Assembly (NCBI GenBank): GCA_002633025.1
Contig: NMRB01000159.1
Span: 439,271 to 503,270 of the forward strand
DNA: 64,000 nt
Source of the DNA: Notospermus geniculatus
Taxonomy: Eukaryota > Nemertea > Pilidiophora > Heteronemertea > Lineidae
Direction: 5' to 3'
The notes under the pieces are model-generated. The model was given only the letters and a program-made list of their open reading frames with translations. It did no database searches and was not told the origin of the DNA. The first letter of the stretch is position 1. Every line of letters begins with the position of its first letter. This document shows positions 10,440 through 21,247 of this stretch, one piece after another. Position numbers and translations under genes: made by a program.

Positions 10440-11503
10440 ATGGACACTGATAAATGTTTTGATTTGGCCAGTTGGTAAGTTTCATATACATGTACCCGTA
10501 TTTAATTTTCGGTAAAATTAGATGTGCCCTAGTCCAATGGGGATGCTAGCTCAACAGAGGGCAGCACACCGAAACGTGGTCCTAATACAATGGGCGCCCT
10601 TTGTGTGGGAGATTGATCAGGACCGGGATGTCAGTTTCATTTCAAAAGATTTAATTAACCACTAGTGACACCTATTGAAAAAGTCGGCTATCGTCCCCAT
10701 TAGCAAGGGATCCTCCAAGGCAAGGGTGGAAGCGCAAAATACAGTCCCAGTCAGGTTTCCAAAGAGTCTCACATGTTTAATTTGAATTTTTCGTTTCTAA
10801 CAGCGATTCATCGTATACGTAATTGGTAATTAAATAGGTGTCCGGTCCAGAGGCAACCTACATGTAATAGGGGCCTTATCGTTTCAGGCTTGTTACGAAC
10901 TATGCCTACGGAGACTCATTGCTGAACATAATTGATATTTATGGCGCATACAGGGAGCACGAGTGGTCCTCATCTTTGAGACATCCTCAACACGTATTGA
11001 CAAAGATGTTGCTCAGGATATTCCCCGAGGCTAAAAGGCTAAGGAAGAATGGTGGTGTGATCCTCATCGGTGGGCTTACGAAACGCCAGCCGCCAACGCC
11101 AGTAACAGTACCGTGCGAAGAGAACGGGCCTAGCACCACATTCACCACTCAGATGCAGGACGGCCAAAACACAGTCAGATGCTCCATTACATTTTGCAGT
11201 AACAAATGGAACATATTTTGCAAAGATAAAGAAATTCCGTGTGCCCTTCTCCAAGTTGATCCATCTCTACCTTTCTCGTTAGAAACTGCAAATTTGCTTC
11301 TACATTTATTGACAAGGCATCAAATTTGCCAATCTGGAATGTCCACTGATTGTACCATTATTTTATCTTTAATGGTACAAGGTGAAAGTTGTGCGAAATG
11401 CCAGAAAGCTCTTAAGAACAAGAACTATTACAGGAAGAGAAAAGCAGAGACCCAAAACAGGGTGACAGGACTTGAAGATATTCTAGTTCAGAAACCAAAT
11501 TAG
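10440..11503 (+). pseudogene. RFX-like/transposase-derived gene copy B1 (3' truncated)
   Basis: Exon 1 at 10440-10474 has N2 changed to D. Exon 2 starts at 10888 and encodes the winged helix and the Cys block. The sequence then jumps at about 11485 into the region upstream of the next exon 1, adding a short tail ending QKPN and a stop at 11501-11503. The same 'TTCAGAAACCAAATTAGGC' occurs at about 10399, just before exon 1 of this copy, so the junction marks a tandem duplication breakpoint. The product would lack the transposase-type C-terminal motifs. It could still be expressed as a short winged-helix protein. Confidence 0.65.
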
Positions 11504-11526
11504 GCTAGAAGCACTCTTTCGGCGGA

Positions 11527-13734
11527 ATGAACACTGATAAATGTTTTGATTTGGCCAGTTGGTAAGTTTCATATTACTTTAATTTTCGGTAATAATTAGA
11601 TGTGCCCTAGTCCAATGGGGATGCTAGCTCAACAGAGGGCAGCACACCGAAACGTGGTCCTAATACAATGGGCGCCTTTTGTGTGAGAGATTGATCAGGA
11701 CCGGGATGTCAGTTTCATTTCAAAAGATTTAATTAACCACTAGTGACACCTATTGAAAAAGTCGGCTATTGTCCCCATTAGCAAGGGATCCTCCAAGGCA
11801 AGGGTGAAAGCGCAAAATACAGTCCCAGTCAAGTTTCCAAAGAGTCTCGCATAAATTTGAATTTTTGGTTTCTAGCAGCGATTCATCGTATAATTGGTAA
11901 TTAAATAGGTGTCTGGTCCAGAGGCAACCTACATGTAATAGGGGCCTTATCGTTTCAGGCTTGTTACGAACTATGCCTACGGAGACTCGTCATTGCTGAA
12001 CATAATTGATATTTATGGCGCATACAGGGAGCACGAGTGCTCCTCATCTTTGAGACATCCTCAACACGTATTGACAAAGATGTTGCTCAGGATATTTCCC
12101 GAGGCTAAAAGGCTAAGGAAGCATGGTGGTGTGACCCTCATCCATGGACTTACAAAACGCCAGCCGCCAACGCCGGTAACAGTACCGTGCGAAGAGAACG
12201 GGCCCAGCACCACATTCTCCACTCAGATTCAGGACGGCGAAAACACTGTCAAATGTTCCATTACATTTTGCAGTAACAAATGGAACATATTTTGCAAAGA
12301 TAAAGAAATTCCGTGTGCCCTTCTCCAAGTTGATCCATCTCTACCTTTCTCGTTAGAGACTGCAAATGTGCTCCTATATTTACTAACAAGGCATAAAATT
12401 TGCCAATCTGGAATGTCCGCTCGTTGTAGCATTATTTTACCTTTAATGGTAATGGGTGAAAGTTGTGAAAAATGCCAGGCTACTGTTCACGACAAGAAAA
12501 AGTACAGGAAGAGAAAAGCAGAGGCCCAAAACAGGGTGACAGAGACTACTACACCTTCACTCCGACCGTCGAAGTCGTTGAGGAAGACCACGACGACCTC
12601 CTTGAGATACTGAAAAAAGTAATACCAGACGCTCCGTCCAATCTTCACGTTCTGCTTAACGACCAGATTCGTAATTGCAAAGTAAAAAATCCCAAAGGTA
12701 GACGGTGGGATCCGAAAGTAATCAGCACATGTCTCGAACTATTTTGCAGGTAGGACCTTTATTTTTTTTACTGGCCATGCGCCTCTTCTTTCCGCAAATT
12801 AAAAATCTATACCTTATTAGTATAACGAATTTCACATCAAGACTGCAGACAACATGTACATGTATGTCACTGTGAACCATTGGTTATTCACGAATTCATG
12901 CATCGGAAACATGGTGACGCCATATAGTTTTGAATTATTTTTAACCTATTTCAGGTCACCGGATGCATACGAAGCTTGGCAATCAAGTGGGCTACTATGT
13001 CTGCCGTCAAAGAGGCTTTTAAGGTGAGTTTTCTGCCTTTAATTGGCGTCATCGTCTCCAAGCAGGTAACGAAGCAGCAGGCTCGCGTGTGTGCATATTT
13101 TCCGATGAGTTTTCTGCCTCCCGAAAATACGCACGCATGTGAGCTGTCTGCTGAGCAAACGGTCTCAAATGTCTTTTTGCTCAGCAGATAGCTCATGTGC
13201 GGCAGGCTTTATATGCCCACTTCTGCATTACACAAAACAAATATTTGTTGTTCCATATTTGTTGCCTTAAGGACTCCATACACTGAATGGCAAAAGTCGA
13301 AATTAGTCGAAGCTATGGTCAGTTCGACAGCACTTGATCTGGCGACATGTTGAAATACTCAGGGTTCAAAGTTCATGATCTGGTCTAAAATGCGACCTGG
13401 ATTTTTACTCTGTGCGACCAAAAAATTTGATGTCCCAATGCATTTTGTATTGTGTGCGACTTGATTTTTTGGCCTGTTCGACCAAAATCTGCTTTTTCAG
13501 AATATGAACTTTGATCCTTGATATTCCACAAAAGTGTCAGAAAAATTTAACATTTGTAGAACGTTTCCACAAAAAGTATTTTGGAACGGACAATTTGTAG
13601 TGATTAATTTTGACTTTTATCATTTGGTGTATGGAGGCCTTACGTATATTGTCAGGTCACATCCAATATTGTCTTTCAGGTATTACAAGAAGCAGATAGC
13701 CGACTTCAACGTGGACGATTTGGAGTACCGGTAG
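11527..13734 (+). pseudogene. RFX-like/transposase-derived gene copy B2 (frameshifted)
   Basis: Exons correspond to those of copy A: 11527-11561, 11959-12749, 12955-13023, 13680-13734. Exon 2 has lost about 50 nt near 12540-12550 relative to copy A. The winged-helix/Cys frame therefore ends at 12613, while the downstream TFTPTVEV ... RRWDPKVIS segment continues in another frame. Exons 3 and 4 are intact (SPDAYEAW, CLPSKRLLR, then YYKKQIADFNVDDLEYR and stop). It is most simply a pseudogene unless an unrecognised splice restores the frame. Polyadenylation signal at 14374. Confidence 0.65.
13360..13520. mobile_element. CAGGG-ended element nested in B2 intron 3
   Basis: Ends are CAGGGTTCAAAGTTCAT and ATGAACTTTGATCCTTG. 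Flanks are ATACT (13355-13359) and ATATT (13521-13525). Unit A has the empty site (GAAATACTCCAC near 6923), so the insertion is specific to unit B. Confidence 0.75.
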
Positions 13735-14417
13735 ATATCTACTGTACTGGCGCCATTTCCAAACAATGCCAGCAGATAGCGTGAAATTGCTGCGGTGTTC
13801 CTCACACTCCAACAGTTGCAGCTGTGGCACCTGTCAAAATCTGTAGTATCCCACAAGAGCATTTTGCAGTCAGATTATCGTGCTGTTTTCATATCAGGGG
13901 TTCGAGATTTGATCGTCCGTATCTTCTACAGAGCTAATAATGGTGTTTTTGGGGGCTCAACTCTTAATAAAAAAAAGCTGTTGTGTAAAGGAATTTTCGG
14001 CAGTGCTATGGGAGTTCTGAAAAATCCGAGCAAGAGTTTTTTCCCGAACGATCTCATGGTATTACTGTATACATGTATTATGCTATTTCTTTTGTAATCT
14101 GTAAAGGTCTCGGGCCACTTGTGCGTTTTGCGCTGCGTGGTGCGTCAATCTTTTGTTAGGAAGCAGAACGACGGAAAATAACAAAAGATTTGACGCATCA
14201 GGCAGCGCAAAACGCAAAAGTGGCCTGAGACCTTAACTCTAAGAATTGTGAACTAGGATTCAATATATCTCGGAAAAGTTTGGGGTAACCAATTGTTTTG
14301 TAAAATCACCCACCACCACTTATAAGTTAAAAACTTTAATATTTCCTGTGTTAGTATTAGTTTGTGATTCCACAATAAACATTACTTGTTATTAAATCAT
14401 GATTTTTTTTATGCATG

Positions 14418-14732
14418 CAAGGTTTCCGCCAGAGGGGAGAATGGGGAGAATTCCATCCCCAAGAAAATTATTTGGGGATAAATCCATCCCCAAATTTTTC
14501 AGAAAGAATGGATTTTTTTCCTTTAAATCTTGTCTTTTTTTCTTTTTAAAACATCATATTGCCCCATCATGTTATCTTGCAGTCCATATACAATGTTTTG
14601 TGAAAAAAAACCAAATAAAAAATCCCAAAAAATGTTTTTTCAAAAAAAATTGTTGAAAAAACATTTTTTTGAAAATTTTTTTTGAAATTTTTTTGGCCCA
14701 TCCCCCAATTTTTTTTTCTGGTGGAAACCCTG
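14418..14732. mobile_element. CAAGG/CCCTG-ended element in unit B
   Basis: Termini are CAAGGTTTCCGCCAG and CTGGTGGAAACCCTG, with flanks GCATG and GCCTG. Units A and C carry the unoccupied sequence GATGCCTGAATGC (near 7939 and 19089). The inside is A/T homopolymer-rich with no coding potential. Confidence 0.75.
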
Positions 14733-15511
14733 GCCTGAATTTGGTGCCAGACACGTGTTTGTTTTGTGCCAGGCCCATATGCATAAAGGCGCAATAAGCT
14801 TATTCCACGTATAATAACAAACATGAAGTTATATCGGGAATAAGCTTATTCCACTTTCATGCATACGGGCCTTGGGATTTACTGCCTGACATGTAATGGA
14901 TTACCTATGTGCAGACTTGGAGTTGGAATAGGCCCCTTTTCGAAAGTCCATTTCGGTGCTGAGGGTAAAAAGAAATGGAAAAATGCATTAAGTTTTGCCA
15001 GAAATTGCAGAAATAACAGTCAGAAACGCTTGAAATTTGGCAGACATGTTAGGACAGTCAATTCATTGAGAAATGTGTGAAAAAAATTGGGTGTCGTCAA
15101 TCAATTTTCGAAGATTTCTGCATTTTTCTTCAGCAACTGAACAATACTCAGTGTCTGTTAATCCACCTATCGTTCATGTGTAGCCTAGAACCAAAAATAG
15201 ATACAGTAATCTATTTTTGCTAGAACTGAAAATCACCAATTTCTAAAAAAATCCCTGGTTTGGGAGAAATGGACTTAGAAATATAGGCCAGGCCTAACCC
15301 GGGGGCCTAACGATCTCTGTCGTCGGATTGAATATGTTGAAACGCTGGAGTTGGATTGTTGGCTGATTGCTGCCGTGGAAGTAAAATAACAACGCAGTTT
15401 GAGAAATCGTGATTGGAATTTTCGTTTCAACAAAGTGGTACAATTTCCATGACTTTTCAAGGACCTTAGATTAAATTTCTTAATTTTCCATGACTTTCCC
15501 ACTGCATGCAC

Positions 15512-17085
15512 TGTGGAGTGTCATCGGTGATGTCACCATTGTATGGTGCGGATTTGATGACGTCACAGGTGTGTGTGTAGATTTGTGCTTCTTGCATGCA
15601 GAGAATTGAAGAACAGCCATAATGCCACAGCATGTCATGCAGACAGACTGAGCATGTGAGCTTTCTACTTACTTCATGACCATGATGACCTGACTTTTCC
15701 TGCTTTACACTTTACACTTTACAACTTCGGCCTCGGCGGCTTATTTAACCAGGTGGGTACAACTTTTATGCAACTGAAACCACGGTTTAGGCTAGGCCTA
15801 CTACTAGCCTAGGCCCTGGCTATATATAGGCCTAGGCAGCTGCCTATATAGCAGTATAGCCCTAGGCCTACTAGGCCTAGGCTAGGCCTAGGTCGTCCCT
15901 AGCCTAGGAGCATGGGAGGGTTGGGTAGGCCTAGGCTGCTAGGTAGGGCAGGCCCTAGGCCTAGGCCCCTAATATTTGCCTAGGCCTAGGCCCCTAATAT
16001 TTGCCTAGGCCCTAGGCTACAGTGTCAACTGGTGAAAGACTGCCTGCAGATAGCTACCGGTACCGGTAGGCCTAGTAGGCCCCCTACGTATGCCAAGGCA
16101 CAGGCCCCAGGCCCCTGTGAAGTTGTGTTTGGGCCTAGGCCTAGCTACGCCTACGGTAATCCAAGCTTTTTTTATGTTAGCCTATACCCTAGGGGAGTAG
16201 GCTTCGGCCTACCCGGCTTGGATTACCGTAGCTTGGCCCCAAACACAACTTCACAGGGGCCTGTGTGTGTCCTATAATAGGCATGATGATAGGCTAGGCT
16301 AAATGCAATGAAGTTGGTAGCCTAGGCCTACCGGTAGGCCTACCATATCCTTCAAAGAATTACACTTTAAGGCCTATCCACTTTTTTTTTCAAACCCACT
16401 GCATGCACTGTGGAGTGTCATCGGTGATGTCACCATTGTATGGTGCGGATTTGATGACGTCACAGGTGTGTGTGTAGATTTGTGCTTCTTGCATGCAGAG
16501 AATTGAAGAACAGCCATAATGCCACAGCATGTCATGCAGACAGACTGAGCTTTCTACTTACTTCATGACCATGATGACCTGACTTTTCCTGCTTTACACT
16601 TTACACTTTACAACTTCGGCCTCGGCGGCTTATTTAACCAGGTGGGTACAACTATGCAACTGAAACCACGGTTAGGCTAGGCCTACTACTAGCCTAGGCC
16701 CTGGGCCTGGCTATAGGCCTATAGGCCTAGGCAGCTGCCTATAGCAGTATATAGCCCTAGGCCTAGGCCTACTAGGCCTAGGTCGTCCCTAGCCTAGGAG
16801 CATGGGAGGGTTGGGTAGGCCTAGGCTGCTAGGGCAGGCCCTAGGCCTAGGCCCCTAATATTTGCCTAGGCCTAGGCCCCTAATATTTGCCTAGGCCCTA
16901 GGCTACATACAGTGTCAACTGGTGAAAGACTGCCTGCAGATAGCTACCGGTACCGGTAGGCCTAGTAGGCCCCCTACGTACGCCAAGGCACAGGCCCCAG
17001 GCCCCTGTGATTGTGAAGTTGTGTTTGGGCCTAGGCCTAGCTACGCCTACGGTAATCCAAGCTTTTTTTATGTTATACCCTAGAA
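15512..17085. repeat. Tandem ~700-900-bp duplication with CRE modules and AGGCCTA DNA
   Basis: The sequence from about 15497 (CACTGCATGCACTGTGGAG) repeats from about 16396. Each copy has a CRE module (TGACGTCA at 15558 and 16455), a dense CCTAGG/GGCCTA stretch and the 'CACAGGCCCC' palindrome. The palindrome is complete in the first copy and left-arm only in the second. No gene is seen. Confidence 0.75.
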
Positions 17086-17679
17086 GGGGATAGCACACTG
17101 GGATTCCCATGACATCATTGTGGCAACTATATTTGGCGCATGCCCTGACTCGGGTCTGATCAGCGGTTCGGATGTAAAATTTCAGTCCCAACGAACGTCA
17201 CGTGTGGCCACCAGGTGGCCATCTTGAAAAATTGAATTTTTGACATCTGTGACCTAGGCAGGAAAGTAATTCTTGGTGTGTTCAGCTTTATCCTATCTGT
17301 CCTGATCCTTCATCATGAGAGTCACAGTACGGAGACTTATCACAGAGGTGAGTACAATGGCCCTGGCCATTTCATTTTGAATTATTTTTAACCTATTTCA
17401 GGTCACCGGATGCATACGATGCTTGGCAATCAAGTGGGTTACTATGTCTGCCGTCAAAGAGGCTTTTAAGGTGAGTTTTCTGCCTTCATATTGGCGTCAT
17501 CGTCTCCAAGCAGGTAACGAAGCAGCAGGCTCGCGTGTGCGCATATTTTTCGGTGAGTTTTATGCCTCCCGAAAATACATGCGCATGCGAGCTGTCTGCT
17601 GAGCAAACGGTCTCGAATGTCTTTTTGCTCAGCAGATAGCTCATGTGCGGCAGGCTTTATATGCCCACTTTTGCATTAC

Positions 17680-17790
17680 ACAAAACAAATATTTTTTGCA
17701 TTACACAACACAAATATTTTTTGCATTACACAAAACAAATATTTTTTGCATTACACAAAACAAGTATTTTTTGCATTAAACAAAACAAAT
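17680..17790 (+). repeat. ~27-bp tandem repeat
   Basis: About four units of TTTTTTGCATTACACAAAAC in the intron of copy C. Units A and B have a single unit at the same place. Confidence 0.85.
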
Positions 17791-17831
17791 ATTTTTTGTT
17801 CCACATTTGTTTGCCTTGCATATATTTAGCA

Positions 17832-18337
17832 AGGTTTCGCAAATCTGACGAAACACGAAGTACGAAATTCAACTTCATTTCCAGGACCTGGTGTATTTCT
17901 GGAGATGGTTGCTACCACAAATGGCACTGCTGCCAGTGCTTCTTATAGCATTAGGACTGAGAGAGTTATGGTGCATCTTGAATTTAAAATTTCCACTTCG
18001 TATCTACAAAATCGATATGAAAGATAAATTTCAAAGTTTAATATTCACTCTAACTCTCTCGGTGTAACGTCATAAGCTAAAAAATGCTCTTGCATTGCAG
18101 CAGGCGATATTTGCAGTACCAACCATCTCCTGAAATACATTACCGTATACGCAGATATTTTCGCGGGATAATATTTCACGAATTGAACACTTTTGTTCCG
18201 TTTCACGTGGATTAATGTTCGCGCAAGGGCAGGAAAGGGAACTGACTGGACTGTTGGGGGAAACTTTTATGCGTGTAATAATATTCGCGGTGAAAGTCCA
18301 ATTTCGTACTTCGTATTTCATCAGACTTGCGAAACCT
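17832..18337. mobile_element. ~506-bp inverted-repeat element in copy C intron
   Basis: Terminal repeats of ~37 bp (AGGTTTCGCAAATCTGACGA ... TCAGACTTGCGAAACCT) flank further nested inverted pairs. One such pair is GAGATGGTTG near 17901 against CAACCATCTCC near 18120. The element has no coding frame. Confidence 0.65.
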
Positions 18338-18422
18338 CCCTATTGTCAGGTCACATCCAATATTGTCTTTCAGGTATTACAAGAAGCATATATCCGACTT
18401 CAACACGGACGATTTGGAGTAG

Positions 18423-20013
18423 ATGTCTACTGGCGCCATTTCCAAACAATGCCAGCAGATAGCGTGAAATTGCTGCGGTGTTCCTCACACTCCAACAGTT
18501 GCAGCTGTGGCACCTGTCAAAATCTGTAGTATCCCACAAGAGCATTTTGCAGTCAGATTACCGTGCTGTTTTCATATTAGGGGTTCGAGATTTGATCGTC
18601 CGTATCTTCTACAGAGCTAATAATGGTGTTTTTGGGGCTCAACTCTTGATAAAAAACGCTATTGTGTAAAGGAATTTTCAGCAGTGCTATGGGAGTTCTG
18701 AAAAATCCGAGCAAGAGTTTTTTCCCCGAACGATCTCACGGTATTACCGTATATTATGCTATTTCTTTTGTAATCTGTAAAGGTTTCGGGCCACTTGTGC
18801 GTTTTGCGCTGCATGATGCGTCAAATCTTTTGTTAGGAAGCAGAACGACGGAAAATAACAAAAGATTTGACGCATCACGCAGCGCAAAACGCACAAGTGG
18901 CCCGAGACCTTAACTCTAAGAATTGTGAACTAGGATTCAATATATCTCGGAAAAGTTTGGGGTAACCAATTTTTTTGTAAAATCACCCACCACCACTTAT
19001 AAATTTAAAAACTTTAATATTTCCTGTGTTAGTATTAGTTTGTGATTCCACAATAAACATTACTTGTTATTAAATCATGATTTTTTTGATGCCTGAATGC
19101 ATAAATTCACAAAATATTGGATGTCCATCAGGTATTAAACTAGGGGTCATATTTAAGAACGTTCTTAATGTTAAGGTTGACCTTAAGTCTGTTGATCATC
19201 GAGAATAATACGGTAGATTTAAAGTGGACCTTAATGTTAGGGACATTTGGACTGACCAGTACAGCCAGCCGTCGGAGCCGTTGCAGCTGAAGCAAGTTGT
19301 TTGGACTGGTCAGTACAGCCAGCGCAACCAGGTCTTTTAGATTGATCAGGACGCGTTCCACGCTAACTGGGGACACTTTTGTCCATCTTTCCGTCCTTTT
19401 GGATTAATGGCATTTGCAGTGCTGCAATTATCAGTTGATTTGATAGTGTCCCAATCATCATTTCAGTCCGCAGGACCAAAATGGAAATGGACGGAAAAAG
19501 TGGGACATAGGCGCCCCTAGTTAGGCACCTTGGAAAGTGGCAGTCAGAGTTTGTTTTGTGCCAATTTTCCATGACTTTCCCACTGTGGAGTGTCATCGGT
19601 GATGTCACCATTGTATGGTGCGGATTTGATGACGTCACAGGAGTGTGTGTAGATTTGTGCTTCTTGCATGCAGAGAATTGAAGAACAGCCATAATGCCAG
19701 AGCATGTCATGCAGACTGCTCAGCTTTCTTTACTTCATGACTTTTCCTGCTTTACACTTTACACTTTACAACTTCGGCCTCGGCGGCGTATTTAATCAGG
19801 TGGGTACAACTTTTATGCAACTGAAACCACGGTTAAAGACTGCCTGCAGATAGGCTAGGCATGGATAGCTACCGGTCAGCCGGTAGCGCGCGCGGTCGGC
19901 CTAGCTAGCCTAATTTAGTAATTAGGCCTAGGGTAAATGGCCCTATTCTCACACACGTACCAATTCTCGCACGTTTTTCAATGTACGTTTGTACAAAACA
20001 TAATGAATTAAAT
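18423..20013. repeat. 3' part of unit C
   Basis: Counterpart of 7132-9595: hairpin at 18779-18911, AATAAA at 19052, CRE module at 19587-19840 (TGACGTCA 19630-19637). It ends where the similarity to unit A stops at 'ATAATGAATTAAATA'. No additional gene. Confidence 0.7.
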
Positions 20014-20410
20014 AACACCAAATAAACTGATTAATCTTCATTTCAATAAAGTTTCACCATAAAAACTTCGTTTTTGTAATTTCTTTTGACATTTTGGGCA
20101 CAAAAAGCGAATGTGTGAGGACAGGGCAGGGTGTGCGAGAATTGGGTCACCGACATGAAAAAGTGTGCCCTATTCTCGCACACTTTTAAAAGTCAAATTG
20201 TGAGAAGCAGAGTGGATTAAAATACCTCAAATAAACTCTTTTGGGTTGATTTTAAGTCACTTTTATCAATCAAATCTTAATTTTATTGTTTCCTGTGAAA
20301 TTGTGGATGGAAATTGGCAATGTGCGAGAAATGGGCGAGGTGTGCGAGAACTNAAGGCTCCTCAAAACAGACATCAATTGATGTGGAACTAAGTTTCCCA
20401 TTTATTTATC
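20014..20410. other. Intergenic DNA with repeated 'GTGTGCGAGAA' words
   Basis: Several TGTGCGAGAAxTGGG-like words occur here, and their complements at 9530-9660. A single undetermined base lies at 20353. No gene seen. Confidence 0.4.
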
Positions 20411-20416
20411 TTTATT
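20411..20416 (-). terminator. XRCC1: XRCC1 polyadenylation signal
   Basis: AATAAA on the minus strand about 145 nt beyond the XRCC1 stop. A second copy lies at 20401-20406. Confidence 0.55.
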
Positions 20417-20560
20417 TACGGAAAGGTGACGAATGTGTTCCAGTAGTTTTTTCTACAATCTACATGTATAACCACCATCTTGAAATCATATATCATTGTG
20501 CGAGATTCAGATAGACTTCAATAAACATTACAGTCCATAGCCAGATCGGTGCTTAACAAA

Positions 20561-21247
20561 TTAATTTGGAACCACGAGATATTTCTGATGTGGTACTAAT
20601 TTCTGTTTGTCGTCGCAGTCGTATATCCACTGAGGTCTGACGAACTGGAGACTTGGTTGGTCATTCAGAGCCTGAAACAAATAGTTAAAGATATTATATG
20701 TAACTCCTGCCGCAAGCCCTTATTCGATCTGTGGACTAAATCGCCAGAAAGTCACCAGCCGCTTGCTTTGCGATCATGATAATCACTCAGCCTTCCATTG
20801 ACACCTTCACCTGATAAAGAAACTTACCTTGTCAAATTCATCATCCCATGTCGATTTGGTGATGACAAAGTTGACTTCCTCTGACATATACTGATCAATA
20901 TTCCTGAAAGACAGAAGCTCAGAATGAGAAAATAGACGACAGATGACACAAATTACAAAAGATATCTTTAAAAAAATATTCCTCTTACTTACCCGTCATA
21001 AGCAGTTATAAACCGGTTCAACGATTTCCGTTCCGAATTTGTAAAATCCCCGTAAAGAAGGAAGGTCTTTTTGCCGAAAAACGTGGGTATTTCCGGCAAT
21101 GCTTTTGTCTTTGATGGGGACGGTTTGGCGGCGAGTCCTCCACTTGGTCCTGGTTTCTCATCTTCATCTGTTGATGCGCCGAAGATGGCGTCGTCGTCTT
21201 CAGCTGCTGTCGTTTTCAATGGGGATTTCTTCTTCTCTTTTTTAGCC
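20561..21247 (-). CDS. XRCC1: XRCC1 BRCT2, exons 12-14
   Basis: Exon 12 starts with a Lys-rich linker and then IPTFFGKKTFLLYGDF. Exon 13 has YMSEEVNFVITKSTWDDEFD. Exon 14 has SLQFVRPQWIYDCDDKQKL and ends YLVVPN-stop. This is the C-terminal BRCT that pairs with LIG3 in the family. It is complete and matches the family's C-terminal end. Confidence 0.93.

Larger units (their letters stand above)
17402..18422 (+). pseudogene. RFX-like/transposase-derived gene copy C (exons 3-4 only)
   Basis: Exon 3 at 17402-17470 (SPDAYDAW type, CLPSKRLLR) has its acceptor and GTGAGT donor. Exon 4 at 18374-18422 encodes YYKKHISDFNTDDLE and a stop. The homology to units A and B begins abruptly at about 17366, inside the intron, so exons 1 and 2 are absent. 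An ATG exon-like stretch at 17314-17346 ends at GTGAGT but in phase 0, which does not fit exon 3. The copy is probably a 5'-truncated duplicate. Confidence 0.65.

Noticed and set aside
17314-17346. ATG exon-like stretch before copy C exon 3
   Set aside because: Its donor is in phase 0, while exon 3 at 17402 needs two preceding bases; no similarity to exon 1 of the other copies.
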